A DNA stretch of 45,172 nt from a bacterium UBP14_UBA6098 (lineage in GTDB: Bacteria > UBP14 > UBA6098): the NCBI GenBank assembly GCA_002428525.1, contig DIWU01000019.1, positions 1-45,172 on the forward strand, read 5' to 3'. The translations under genes were made by a program, and so were the position numbers. This document shows, one piece after another, positions 25,694 to 34,173 of this stretch (positions are counted from its first letter, which is position 1; the number at the start of each line of letters is the position of its first letter). Below the pieces are notes generated by a model that was not told the origin of the DNA, searched no databases, and saw only the letters and a program-made list of their open reading frames with translations.

Positions 25694-25903
25694 TGTAAAA
25701 CAGATTAAGGTCAATGAGCTACCGGTCGCCTCGAAAGAGCAACCGAATGCCCTCCGCAACCGACAAGCCGCCCGGAGCGCGCCGCCAAGCGACCGTGCCG
25801 CAAGGTGAACCGCCCCGCACAAGGTGTAAACGGCGCTCAACATCGCAAAGATCGAACACGACGACCGGCCGACGAGCCGCTTCCCGCGCTTTTCCGGTGG
25901 GCA

Positions 25904-26176
25904 CAATCGGTCGAAAAGTGCCTGCAACCGACCGAGAAGCGACTGCAGGTAGTTAAAAAGAGCCTGCAATCGGTCGAAAAGCGCCTGCAATCGACCGAGA
26001 AGCGACTGCAATCAGTTAAAAAGCGCCTGCAATCGACCGAGAAGCGACTGCAATCAGTTAAAAAGCGCCCGCAACCGACCGAAAAGCGACTGCAGGTAGT
26101 TAAAAAGAGCCTGCAATCAGTTAAAAAGCGCCTGCAATCGGTCGAAAAGAGCCTGCACGAAGCCAAAAAGATTCTT
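25904..26176 (+). repeat. 21-bp tandem array C, about 13 units
   Basis: The best conserved of the five arrays. Units alternate between CAATCGGTCGAAAAGCGCCT, CAATCGACCGAGAAGCGACT and CAATCAGTTAAAAAGCGCCT types. The plus-strand translation is a heptad series (KRLQSVE, KRLQSTE, KSLQSVK), which would form a basic coiled coil if made. Shared blocks CAATCGG and GAGC link it to arrays B and D. Confidence 0.92.
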
Positions 26177-26450
26177 TTCGGTTCGATGCAGAGGCTTGGA
26201 AGGCGCATGTCGAGGCTTTTTGGGGGACGCGTTGTCCTCGACGACTGCATGTATTTCAACGATTCTTACGGCGCGGACGCCCGCAAGCTCTGGGTTAAAG
26301 ATATTCAATCGGCAAACGGCTTCACCTCGACCGGCCAAACCCACACCTACTGGCTCTACACCGGCCCGAGCACGACCGAGAATATCAAGATCGTCCTCTC
26401 ATATACCGATTACCCCGGCGCTGTTCCTACCGGCAATCCAATGGTCATTA
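26177..26450 (+). pseudogene. Fragment resembling a subtilase C-terminal domain, joined to array C
   Basis: The frame running through array C continues into LDDCMYFNDSYGADARKLWV, then SANGFTSTGQTHTYWLYTG and ENIKIVLSYTDYPGAVPTG. This resembles the beta domain found after the catalytic part of some S8 peptidases, where KVTLVWTDPPG-like motifs are common. No catalytic domain, no signal peptide and no ribosome site precede it. The open frame 25805-26557 as a whole therefore looks like a gene end fused to a repeat array. A real coiled-coil protein cannot be excluded. Confidence 0.5.
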
Positions 26451-26504
26451 GCTTGACCCCCCGAAGGGGGGATTATAGTCACTTCAATTTTAAATGGAGG
26501 GAAA

Positions 26505-26765
26505 ATGTCGGTGAAAAAATCTCCAAAAAAATGCCCCGATGGGTTCTTGCTCTTTAAAACCTGCGAGGGCGAGGAAAAACAATCTCTCTCCCCGAAGCGG
26601 TGCAACGACCGAATATACTGCCAGATTTGCGCGAAGGAGTTCTCCGACCGGAAAAGGTTCAAAGACAAAAGCCTCATCAAAGCGCTTGAAAAGGCCTTCG
26701 CAAGGCGAGCCCCCCGGGAGATGTATGTTTATAGCGGCTCCAAAGGCGACACGCGTTTAAACTAA
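26505..26765 (+). CDS. Small cysteine-rich (zinc ribbon-like) protein
   Basis: An 86-residue basic protein with Cys pairs CPDGFLLFKTC and CNDRIYCQIC, which could bind one zinc. GGAGGG lies just before the ATG. The C-terminal half is Lys/Arg-rich (RKRFKDKSLIKALEKAFARR), fitting nucleic-acid binding. It stands 130 bases before the restriction-modification genes, on the same strand. No family recognised. Confidence 0.6.
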   Translation: MSVKKSPKKCPDGFLLFKTCEGEEKQSLSPKRCNDRIYCQICAKEFSDRKRFKDKSLIKALEKAFARRAPREMYVYSGSKGDTRLN

Positions 26766-26895
26766 AACCTCGGAAAGTTATTTAAAAACTCCTTTTTTAA
26801 TTAATAACTCGGCTTATATTATATAACATTAGTTATTAACGCGGCGCCGAGAAAACACGCGCAGGATTAACCGCAAACGAGATTGAGGAAAAAGA

Positions 26896-28857
26896 ATGAC
26901 TAAAAAGCTTCAAGACAGCGAAATTAAATTCATCGAACCGGCGGACGAGGAGGGCGCTCAGATACCCGAACAACGGGAATTCTTCGAGATGCCGACGCGG
27001 TTCGGGTCGGTGCCGGTGGATGCCGCGCCTATCGGTTGGGAAATTGTTACCCGAAGGGCGGAGACGAAAAAGACCGAATTCAAACATGCATACCCCGTTA
27101 TCCGCCTGCCGTTTCAGGAGGTTTCACGAATCGAGTTCGGGCACAACGACGAATTTTTGAAGCAGAACGAAAAGAACCCGAAACTAAACGCGCTTTTCCC
27201 CACCGGCGCGAACCGCCTTTTCTTCGGCGATAACCTGCACATTATGCGGCAACTGCCCAGCGAGAGCATAGACCTCATTTACATAGACCCGCCGTTTTTC
27301 TCCGGCAGGAACTACAATGTGATTTTCGGCGACAAGAACGAGGTGCGCTCCTTCACCGATATTTGGGAGGGGGGAATGCCCGGCTACCTCGTGTGGCTGA
27401 ACGCGAGATTGTTCGAGATGAAGCGGCTCTTGAAGCCCACCGGCTCGATTTATGTCCATTTGGACTGGCACGCCTCCCACTATGTCAAATGCGAGATGGA
27501 CAAGATTTTCGGAGTGGACAATTTTCAAAATGAAATTATTTGGCATTATCGAAGATGGACGAACGCTTCTTCAAATTATCAAAGAATGCACGATATAATT
27601 CTATATTATACAAAAGAAGGAAAACCAACTTTCAATCTTGTCGAAGTAGAACCAACCGAAAGCCAAGCGGCAGTTGTTGAGAAGGGCTGGAATGTTAATA
27701 AAGTCCCTTCAAAGAACGGAAAGGTCTTGCAACTATTAATCTATGACCAAGAAAAAGTAGATGCCGCAGTAAAGGCAGGCAAATTGGAATTAGAGCGATA
27801 CGATAGATTAGTTGATCGAACGATTACAAAGAAATCAGCGGCAAGCGATACTTGGACTGATATTCAATACTTACATTCCCAAGCATTAGAAAGAATCGGT
27901 TACCCAACGCAAAAACCCGAACCTTTGTTGGAAAGGATTATCGAAGTCTCTTCCAACGAGGGCGATGTCGTCGCGGATTTCTTCTGCGGTGGCGGCACAA
28001 CACCCGCAGTCGCGCAAAGGCTTAACCGCCGTTGGGTTGCCGCCGACCAGTCGAGAATCGCAGTCGCAATCACCGCAGATAGGATTTCAAAAACCGTCGA
28101 GGAGAAAATCGGCAAGATGTTCCCCGTCCCGGACTTCACGGTCGAGCATTGGGGCATTTACGAAGCCCCGAAGATAGAGAAACTCGACGCGGAGGCCTTC
28201 AAGGAATTCGTGATAAAGGCCTTCGGAGGCAGGGCGGAGTCCGCGACGAATAATATACACGGAATAAGAGAGGGCGTTCCGTTATATGTCGGCGAGCCGT
28301 CGCGCAAATCGCAGATAACGAAAGAGGATGTCTCGAAATTCGCGAAGGCGATATTCGACGAGAAGCGCACGAACTCGGGAACGATGCTCGCTTGGAATTT
28401 CTCCGCCGATGCGAAGGCGGCGGCGGATATCCTCGCGGCGCGAGAGAACAAGCGAATAGATTTCGTCCGGCTCTCGCTCGTCCGCCTCGAATCGGACGAG
28501 TTCCGCGACCATATCGTCTCGAAAAACCGCGACTACGAGGAACTGCTGAGCTTCATTCAACCGCCGCGAATCAAGCTCGAAATAACGAAGATAAAGAGTT
28601 TAACATACGAGTTCGATGTCTCGGAATCGACGAGCCTGAACGCCGACGGCGTAATCGCGAATGTCCAGTTCGATTTCGAGTATCGCGGCAGGTTCACGAC
28701 GACGCAGGGCTATTCCTTCATGCGCGACAAGGGCGGCCACGCGATATTAACGGCGCAATACGCCTTCCCGAAGCCGGGAACATACAAGATCGCCTGCTCG
28801 GTTCAGGACAATCAGGGCGGCGAGAAAACCGAGGTCAGGGAGATAGAGGTTAGATAA
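26896..28857 (+). CDS. mod: Type III restriction-modification methyltransferase (Mod)
   Basis: A 653-residue N6-adenine/N4-cytosine methyltransferase of the beta class. The catalytic DPPF motif is at 131-134 (IDLIYIDPPFFSGRNY) and the SAM-binding FxGxG motif near 360 (VADFFCGGGTTPAVAQ). Between them lies the target-recognition region. The C-terminus ends in an Ig-like segment (AFPKPGTYKIACSVQDNQGG). Together with the Res genes downstream it should methylate an asymmetric site on one strand. The stretch 27520-27955 is clearly AT-richer, with other codon preferences than either flank, which points to replacement of the recognition domain. Confidence 0.93.
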   Translation: MTKKLQDSEIKFIEPADEEGAQIPEQREFFEMPTRFGSVPVDAAPIGWEIVTRRAETKKTEFKHAYPVIRLPFQEVSRIEFGHNDEFLKQNEKNPKLNALFPTGANRLFFGDNLHIMRQLPSESIDLIYIDPPFFSGRNYNVIFGDKNEVRSFTDIWEGGMPGYLVWLNARLFEMKRLLKPTGSIYVHLDWHASHYVKCEMDKIFGVDNFQNEIIWHYRRWTNASSNYQRMHDIILYYTKEGKPTFNLVEVEPTESQAAVVEKGWNVNKVPSKNGKVLQLLIYDQEKVDAAVKAGKLELERYDRLVDRTITKKSAASDTWTDIQYLHSQALERIGYPTQKPEPLLERIIEVSSNEGDVVADFFCGGGTTPAVAQRLNRRWVAADQSRIAVAITADRISKTVEEKIGKMFPVPDFTVEHWGIYEAPKIEKLDAEAFKEFVIKAFGGRAESATNNIHGIREGVPLYVGEPSRKSQITKEDVSKFAKAIFDEKRTNSGTMLAWNFSADAKAAADILAARENKRIDFVRLSLVRLESDEFRDHIVSKNRDYEELLSFIQPPRIKLEITKIKSLTYEFDVSESTSLNADGVIANVQFDFEYRGRFTTTQGYSFMRDKGGHAILTAQYAFPKPGTYKIACSVQDNQGGEKTEVREIEVR

Positions 28858-28893
28858 TGTTCAACTACCTTTATCATCCCCGTGTTTATATTT

Positions 28894-28959
28894 GTCATTC
28901 CCGTAAAAACGGAACGGAAAACTCGAAAGACTGTCATTCCCGCGAAAGTGGGAATCCAG
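28894..28959. repeat. dRS3-like palindromes, left flank of the GIY-YIG gene
   Basis: A full copy at 28933-28959 has the form ATTCCC, eight bases, GGGAAT, and a diverged copy precedes it at 28894-28917. The form equals the Neisseria dRS3 repeat and related elements found in many phyla. The full copy ends seven bases before the start codon, so it forms part of the leader. Confidence 0.85.
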
Positions 28960-28966
28960 AAAGAGA

Positions 28967-29254
28967 ATGAAAAATTATTATGTTTACATATTAGCCAGTA
29001 AACGCAACGGCACTCTCTATATCGGGATGACTAACGATTTAATCCGACGCGTCAATGAACATAAGAACGACTTGATCGAAGGATTTACAAAGAAATATGG
29101 TGTTCATAAGCTGGTTTATTTCGAGCAAACATCGGATATTGAATCTGCGATTCAAAGAGAAAAGCGATTGAAGAAATGGAATAGACAATGGAAGCTCGAT
29201 CTGATTGAAAAGGAAAATCCTGAATGGAAGGATTTATATGATGGGCTTTTATAA
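28967..29254 (+). CDS. GIY-YIG nuclease-fold protein (YhbQ/UPF0213 type)
   Basis: A 95-residue protein with the GIY-YIG layout: YYVYILASKRNGTLYIGMTN (GIY as VYI, YIG as YIG), R27 in DLIRRVNEHK, and E-containing helix AIQREKRLKKWNRQWK. The length is that of single-domain members. They cut or bind DNA. Inverted and direct dRS3-like repeats on both sides make the gene look like a small repeat-associated unit inserted between mod and the Bro-N gene. Confidence 0.92.
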   Translation: MKNYYVYILASKRNGTLYIGMTNDLIRRVNEHKNDLIEGFTKKYGVHKLVYFEQTSDIESAIQREKRLKKWNRQWKLDLIEKENPEWKDLYDGLL

Positions 29255-29256
29255 TA

Positions 29257-29382
29257 CTGGATCCCCGATCCCCGTTTTCACGGGGACTTCGGGAATGACA
29301 GATACTAATATTGTCATTCCCATGAAAATGGGAATCCAGCGATTACGAGAAAATACTGGTTTCCCGCTTTCGCGGGAATGAC
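29257..29382. repeat. Three dRS3-like palindromes, right flank of the GIY-YIG gene
   Basis: Copies at 29257-29299, 29313-29339 and 29356-29382 in alternating orientation, each bounded by CTGG/CCAG on one end and GTCATTCC/GGAATGAC on the other. A partial copy follows at 29390-29402. The first contains an expanded stem (CCCCGTTTTCACGGGG). Confidence 0.88.
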
Positions 29383-29437
29383 AAAGGGGCGGTCAGGAAT
29401 GACAAAAAACGAAGAAATGAGTTTTCGGAGATAAACG

Positions 29438-30289
29438 ATGGACGATAGTATCGAGAAAATCTCGAAGATAGCGGTCTTCCGAAAAAAGGAAATCCGAAGG
29501 ATCATTCACGAGAACGAATGGTGGTTCTCCGTTGTCGATGTCGTCGCGGCGTTGACGGATTCCGAAAATCCGCGCGATTATTGGTATAAAATGAAGATCC
29601 GCGTTCAAACCGAAGAGGGATTTCAGTTGTCGACAATTTGTCGACAACTGAAATTGGAAGCCTCTGACGGGAAAAGATACGCCACCGATTGCGCGAACAC
29701 CGAAGCGATGTTTCGCATCATTCAATCCATCCCCTCGCCGAAGGCCGAGCCTTTTAAGATGTGGCTTGCGAAAGTCGGCTACGAGCGTGTGCAGGAGATA
29801 GAAGACCCGGAACTCGGCACCAAGCGCACCCGCGCAATTTACAAAGCGAAGGGCTACCCCGACGATTGGATCGAGAAGCGTATGCGCGGGATCGCCATCC
29901 GCGAGGAGCTAACCGACGAGTGGGACAGGCACGGTGTCAGGGAAAAGGCCGAATACGCGATACTCACCGCCGAGATTTCCGAGGCGACATTCGGCCTAAA
30001 ACCGAGCGAGCACAAGGCGATAAAGGGCATAGAGCGCGAGAACCTCCGCGACCACATGACCGACCTCGAACTTATTTTCTCCATGCTCGGCGAGGCATCG
30101 ACGACGGAGATAGTGAAGACCGAGCACCCGGAGGGTTTCGACGAGAACAAGCAGGTCGCTCGCCGCGGCGGAAATGTCGCGGGCGTGGCCCGAAAGAAGC
30201 TCGAAGAGGAAACGGGAGCAAAGGTAGTCTCGAAGAAAAACTATCTGCCCGGAAAGAAACGGAAACAGCTAAAAGACACGGATAAATAA
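29438..30289 (+). CDS. Bro-N domain (phage antirepressor-like) protein
   Basis: A 283-residue protein. Residues 15-110 form a Bro-N domain (FRKKEIRRIIHENEWWFSVV, then CRQLKLEASDGKRY and AMFRIIQSIPSPKAEPFKMW). The rest is a helical region common to the antirepressor relatives that occur next to restriction systems (GIAIREELTDEWDRHGVREK) and a basic tail (PGKKRKQLKDTDK). Bro-N proteins bind DNA. Its place between mod and res suggests a regulatory or accessory role for the system. GGAG precedes the ATG. A 35-bp palindrome sits inside codons 61-72. Confidence 0.87.
   Translation: MDDSIEKISKIAVFRKKEIRRIIHENEWWFSVVDVVAALTDSENPRDYWYKMKIRVQTEEGFQLSTICRQLKLEASDGKRYATDCANTEAMFRIIQSIPSPKAEPFKMWLAKVGYERVQEIEDPELGTKRTRAIYKAKGYPDDWIEKRMRGIAIREELTDEWDRHGVREKAEYAILTAEISEATFGLKPSEHKAIKGIERENLRDHMTDLELIFSMLGEASTTEIVKTEHPEGFDENKQVARRGGNVAGVARKKLEEETGAKVVSKKNYLPGKKRKQLKDTDK
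29620..29654. promoter_or_regulatory. Near-perfect 35-bp palindrome inside the Bro-N gene
   Basis: Arms of 17 bp (29620-29636 and 29638-29654) with one central base; each arm contains GTTGTCGACAA. It encodes FQLSTICRQLK in a conserved part of the Bro-N domain. Could be a self-recognition site or a consequence of the protein motif; unproven. Confidence 0.6.
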
Positions 30290-30313
30290 GATTATCGGAG
30301 GCTTAGGAGCATA

Positions 30314-32311
30314 ATGTTCAATTTTTTCTTACCTCACGAATTAGATTTCAGGGAGTGGAAGGATTCCAAGTGTTTCCCCGGCGTCAATCCACTAACGAGC
30401 GATTTCATACAGCACATCCTGAGGCCGGACAATCCTCGCAAGCTCTGGAGACATCAGGAAGAGGGCTTACTGCGTGTAATCTATGCCTACGAAATACTGA
30501 ACGAGAAAGAACTGCTCTTAAACATCGTAACCGGCGGCGGCAAGACGGCGATAATCGCCGGAGTGATCGCTTGGCTTAAGTATTGCCACGGCATTCACAA
30601 GTTCCTTCTTCTTTGCCCGAACACGATTGTAAAAGACCGACTCTATGACGATTTCGAGAATGCGAAGGTATTTCGGGATTTTAGTTTCTTTCCGCCCGGG
30701 ACGGAGCATTACACAAACGAGTTAGGGCTTCACCTTGCGGAAAGCGGCGCAAGTCCTTCCGGTATGCTCAATAACGGGGTTATACTCGGGAACATCCATC
30801 AGTTTTATCAATCGAACACGAGCGGCGCGAGGAATATCGCATTCATAAAGCGATATATCGGCGAAATTGCGATATTCAACGACGAGGCGCACAACACCCC
30901 GGCGACGGAATACGATAATCTGCTCTTCGAGCTTTCGCCGCGGAGCCGTTTCCGCCTCGACACGACGGCTACGCCCGACCGTGCCGACGGCCAATTCCCG
31001 AAATCGAGAATGATTTACGAATACGGAATATCCGACGCGCAAGCCGAGGTTCCACCGATAATTAAAAACATCGTCGTCTGCCATCCCAAGCTTAGCTATA
31101 TCGAGCTTTCTTACACAAACCCGGAAACCGGCGAAAGGCGCCGCGTTGACGAGATGGACGACGAATTCGAGAAGATAGAGAAAGGGCTTACATCTACACA
31201 ATGGGTCACCGACCCAGTCCCGATGAGAAAGCAAATGCAAATTGCGTTGGACAGATTGAACGAACAGAAGAACAGGGCGGCGACCGTAGGAAAAGACAAA
31301 TATAAACCCCTTCTTTTCGTCGTCGCAATTTGTATTAAGGATGCTATCGCGGCGCGAGAGATGCTTGAGAAGGAATTCAAACTAAACGCCTTGCTCGTAA
31401 CCGAACAATCGGACGATTTAGACAGGGAAGCGGCAAAAAAACTCGGAAAGCCGGGAAGTCCATACGACGCCGTTGTCAGTGTTCTGATGTTGCGCGAGGG
31501 CTGGGACGTCCCGCGTGTTTCTGTTGTTTTGCTTCTTAGAAAATTCTCCTCCCGCGTTTACGCCCAACAAGTGGTTGGCAGAGGTTTGAGGTTGAATATT
31601 CGCGATGAGGATATTCAGGAGTATTGCGTTTTCGTCGATCATCCGAAGCTTCAACACGATTGGTTATGGGAAATGGTGAACGCGTTCAAACACGAGGATG
31701 TTACTCAAGGCGATTTATTCAACCCCTATGCTGTTTTTCCACCGCCGAGGAAGAGGCAGGATTTAGTGAATCCAGATTTATTGATTGAAATCCCCGAACC
31801 GGAAAATAGCGGCCCAGGTATTGATCTAAAAGAGTTCGATAAAATCAAAGTGGTTCACGGCGATTATCCGAACTGGCAAGAGATATTGGAACGGTTCGAA
31901 TATGGCGACGATGTTGAGATAACGAGAGTCGAGATAGATAAAATCGTGTCGAAGCGATTGGACGGCCACGGCTTTATCGAGATTATCCAAGGGCCGCCGA
32001 AACTATCGCCGCTGGAAAAGAAGGCAAATACACCAAGCCTGCCGGAAGCCATAGAAAAATTGAAGCAAAACATTCTCGATATAGCGAAGTATATCTTGGC
32101 TGAGGAGGGCATCGGCTCTCACGAACTCGGTTATTTTTTCGATGTGCTTCTCGAACATATTAAAAGAAAAATGCTTTCAGGCAAAACTCTTAGCAAAGCG
32201 CAGATCGAGGACTTAATCTATGCTTATGACCGGTCGAGATTTCTCGTTTATCATTTCGCGAAGAAACCGGGTTTGGCGGCGAGCATCATCAAATATAGAT
32301 CGGAGCAATAA
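30314..32311 (+). CDS. res: Type III restriction enzyme, helicase subunit (Res, nuclease domain separate)
   Basis: A 665-residue SF2 helicase. Walker A is TGGGKT at 73-78, the DEAH-type motif appears as FNDEAHN near 193, then TTATPDR (motif III region), SVLMLREGWDVPRVSVVLLL and QQVVGRGLRL (motif VI). These are the signatures of type III Res translocases. Normal Res proteins are about 900-1000 residues and end in a PD-(D/E)xK nuclease; this one stops after a helical C-terminus and the nuclease is the next, overlapping gene. With Mod it should translocate or diffuse on DNA from unmethylated sites. Confidence 0.9.
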   Translation: MFNFFLPHELDFREWKDSKCFPGVNPLTSDFIQHILRPDNPRKLWRHQEEGLLRVIYAYEILNEKELLLNIVTGGGKTAIIAGVIAWLKYCHGIHKFLLLCPNTIVKDRLYDDFENAKVFRDFSFFPPGTEHYTNELGLHLAESGASPSGMLNNGVILGNIHQFYQSNTSGARNIAFIKRYIGEIAIFNDEAHNTPATEYDNLLFELSPRSRFRLDTTATPDRADGQFPKSRMIYEYGISDAQAEVPPIIKNIVVCHPKLSYIELSYTNPETGERRRVDEMDDEFEKIEKGLTSTQWVTDPVPMRKQMQIALDRLNEQKNRAATVGKDKYKPLLFVVAICIKDAIAAREMLEKEFKLNALLVTEQSDDLDREAAKKLGKPGSPYDAVVSVLMLREGWDVPRVSVVLLLRKFSSRVYAQQVVGRGLRLNIRDEDIQEYCVFVDHPKLQHDWLWEMVNAFKHEDVTQGDLFNPYAVFPPPRKRQDLVNPDLLIEIPEPENSGPGIDLKEFDKIKVVHGDYPNWQEILERFEYGDDVEITRVEIDKIVSKRLDGHGFIEIIQGPPKLSPLEKKANTPSLPEAIEKLKQNILDIAKYILAEEGIGSHELGYFFDVLLEHIKRKMLSGKTLSKAQIEDLIYAYDRSRFLVYHFAKKPGLAASIIKYRSEQ

Positions 32312-32655
32312 TGGCAACAAGCGAACGCGGGGATTTCGAGAACCCGAAGAAAAGCGCGTATTCGGTCGAGCGATACGATTCGTCGTGGGAGCGTGAATAT
32401 ATGTTTCGACTTGAAGCCGATATTACAGTCGCCAAATGGACAAAAAACCACGGAATAACGATTCAGTATGTCACGGAAGCGGGGAATGTTCGAGGCTATC
32501 GCCCCGATTTTCTCATCGAGCTTATCGACGGCTCGAAAGAGCTTCACGAAATAAAAGGGGCCTTATTGAATAACCCCGACACAAAACGCAAACACGAAGC
32601 GGCGACGAATTGGTGCGCTTTGAGGAATATGAGCTTTAAGGTCGTGACGAAATAA
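32311..32655 (+). CDS. PD-(D/E)xK nuclease, likely the detached Res nuclease subunit
   Basis: A 114-residue protein. SSWEREYMFRLEADITVAKW supplies the first acidic residue (E28), GYRPDFLIELIDG the Asp (D66) and KELHEIKG the E80-x-K82 pair. This is the fold and spacing of the nuclease domain at the end of type III Res enzymes. Its ATG overlaps the helicase stop by one base (TAATG), so the two chains are made together. A frameshift split is unlikely because the gene has its own intact start and N-terminus. Confidence 0.88.
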   Translation: MATSERGDFENPKKSAYSVERYDSSWEREYMFRLEADITVAKWTKNHGITIQYVTEAGNVRGYRPDFLIELIDGSKELHEIKGALLNNPDTKRKHEAATNWCALRNMSFKVVTK

Positions 32656-32673
32656 TTAGAGCTGGAGATTATT

Positions 32674-34086
32674 ATGAACGCCGTAATCTACGCGCGGGTA
32701 TCTTCTAAAGAGCAACAGAAGGGCTATTCGCTCGAAGCCCAAATCGAGACCTGCCAGATAGCCGCCGGACGCGACGACGTGAAGATCGACAGGATTTTTC
32801 AAGAGGCCGAATCGGCCTCGAAGCAAGGCCGGTGCGGTTTTGCCGAGATGCTCGAATACATCGAGAAAAACAAAGGCGCGCTGGTCTATGTCGAGAAGGT
32901 CGACAGACTCCACAGAAACTACGGCGATATGGCGATTATTTCGGTTTTAGTCCCGGCGGGGGCTTGCGAGATTCGTTTCGCGCGGGACGGCTTCAGACTT
33001 CATCAAGATTCGCCGCCCGGCGATTGGCTCAATTTCGGAATCAACAGCGTTATCGCCGACAATTACGCCCGCAATCTGTCGCGCGAGGTCAAGAAGGGCC
33101 ATAAGAAGCGCTTCGAGGCGGGCCGGAAGGTGTCCGGCAACCCGGTGGTGGGCTACAAAATCGACCCCTCAAACCGCCAAATCCTAATCGACGAGGAGAA
33201 GGCCCCGCTCGTGAAGCGGCTTTTCGAGTTAGCCGCGACAGGTTGTTTTTCGCTCGTTCAGCTTCAAGGCCACGCGCTCGAATGGGGACTGGTTCACAAC
33301 ACGGCCAAAAACTTGGCCTCGTCGCTTCACAGGATGCTCCACAACCCCTTTTACTACGGCTGGCTTGTTTCCGAGACCTACGGCGAAAAAGTAGGCGCGC
33401 ACGAGCCGATTATCTCGAAGCGGCTTTGGGATGAAGTCCAAGAGGCGATTTCGCGCAAGTGCAAAGCGCAGGGCAAGCGCCGGAGGCACCTTTTCGAGTT
33501 CACCGGAGTCCTGAAATGCGAGTGCGGCGAGACGATTGTCGGCGATATTAAGAAGGGCCGATATGTCTACTATAATTGCCGCAAACGCTGTTATCCTAAC
33601 ACGCGCGAGAGCGACCTTGAAGACCAATTCGAGCAGGCCTTGGCGAAATTGGCCGTCCCCCGCGAGCTCTTCGAGATTGCGGTCGAGGAGCTTGAAAGCG
33701 AGCGCGGAAGCCACGCGCAGGCTCAAGAGCAGGCAATCGCCGATGTCAAGCGCCAAATCGGCGCGCTCGAAACAAAGATAGCGAAACTCGTTGACGAGAA
33801 GATCTCGGGCAACCTCGACGAGGAGAGCTATCGAATTGCATTCAGCCGCGCGCGGCAAGAGCTTGAGGCCTTGAAAATCCACAAAGGCGACCTCGAAAGC
33901 GAGAAGCCGCTGGATTTTTCCGAGGCTGAAAAGCTGTTCGAACTCTTGGAAAACCCCGTGGTTCTATATCAAGAGCTAACGACCACGGGCAGGAACGAGT
34001 TCGCGAAATTGCTCTGTTCGAACTCGGTTCTGAAAGCCGGAACTCTTTATCCCTCATATAGAAAGGTCGCCGCGCGACAGGCGTAG
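32674..34086 (+). CDS. Large serine recombinase
   Basis: A 470-residue recombinase. The resolvase domain (1-150) begins MNAVIYARVSSKEQQKGYSL with the catalytic Ser at 10 or 11 and contains EKVDRLHRN. Then come the recombinase domain (HKKRFEAGRKVSGNPVVGYK, NPFYYGWLV), a zinc ribbon (LKCECGETIVG, YYNCRKRCY) and a coiled coil (ADVKRQIGALETKIAKLVDE). Such enzymes integrate or excise phages and mobile islands. It is the last gene of the restriction island, 88 bases from tRNA-Ser(GCT), which is a typical place for an integrase. No duplicated attachment core was found by eye within the window. Confidence 0.93.
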   Translation: MNAVIYARVSSKEQQKGYSLEAQIETCQIAAGRDDVKIDRIFQEAESASKQGRCGFAEMLEYIEKNKGALVYVEKVDRLHRNYGDMAIISVLVPAGACEIRFARDGFRLHQDSPPGDWLNFGINSVIADNYARNLSREVKKGHKKRFEAGRKVSGNPVVGYKIDPSNRQILIDEEKAPLVKRLFELAATGCFSLVQLQGHALEWGLVHNTAKNLASSLHRMLHNPFYYGWLVSETYGEKVGAHEPIISKRLWDEVQEAISRKCKAQGKRRRHLFEFTGVLKCECGETIVGDIKKGRYVYYNCRKRCYPNTRESDLEDQFEQALAKLAVPRELFEIAVEELESERGSHAQAQEQAIADVKRQIGALETKIAKLVDEKISGNLDEESYRIAFSRARQELEALKIHKGDLESEKPLDFSEAEKLFELLENPVVLYQELTTTGRNEFAKLLCSNSVLKAGTLYPSYRKVAARQA

Positions 34087-34132
34087 CGCTCAACGGCTTC
34101 GCCGATTCGCAGATGAGTGGATATTGAATAAT

Positions 34133-34165
34133 AAAAACGCCCAACTCGTTATGAATCGGGCGTTT
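34133..34165 (-). terminator. Terminator of tRNA-Ser(GCT)
   Basis: On the minus strand AACGCCCGATTC, loop ATA, then ACGAGTTGGGCGTT and a T run. Nearly the same hairpin follows the other tRNA-Ser at 40194-40227. Confidence 0.85.
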
Positions 34166-34173
34166 ATGTAACT

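Noticed and set aside
26454..26479. Promoter TTGACC...TATAGT before the small cysteine-rich gene
   Set aside because: The spacer is only 14 bp and is filled by a CCCCCC-GAA-GGGGGG hairpin, so it is a poor sigma-70 site.
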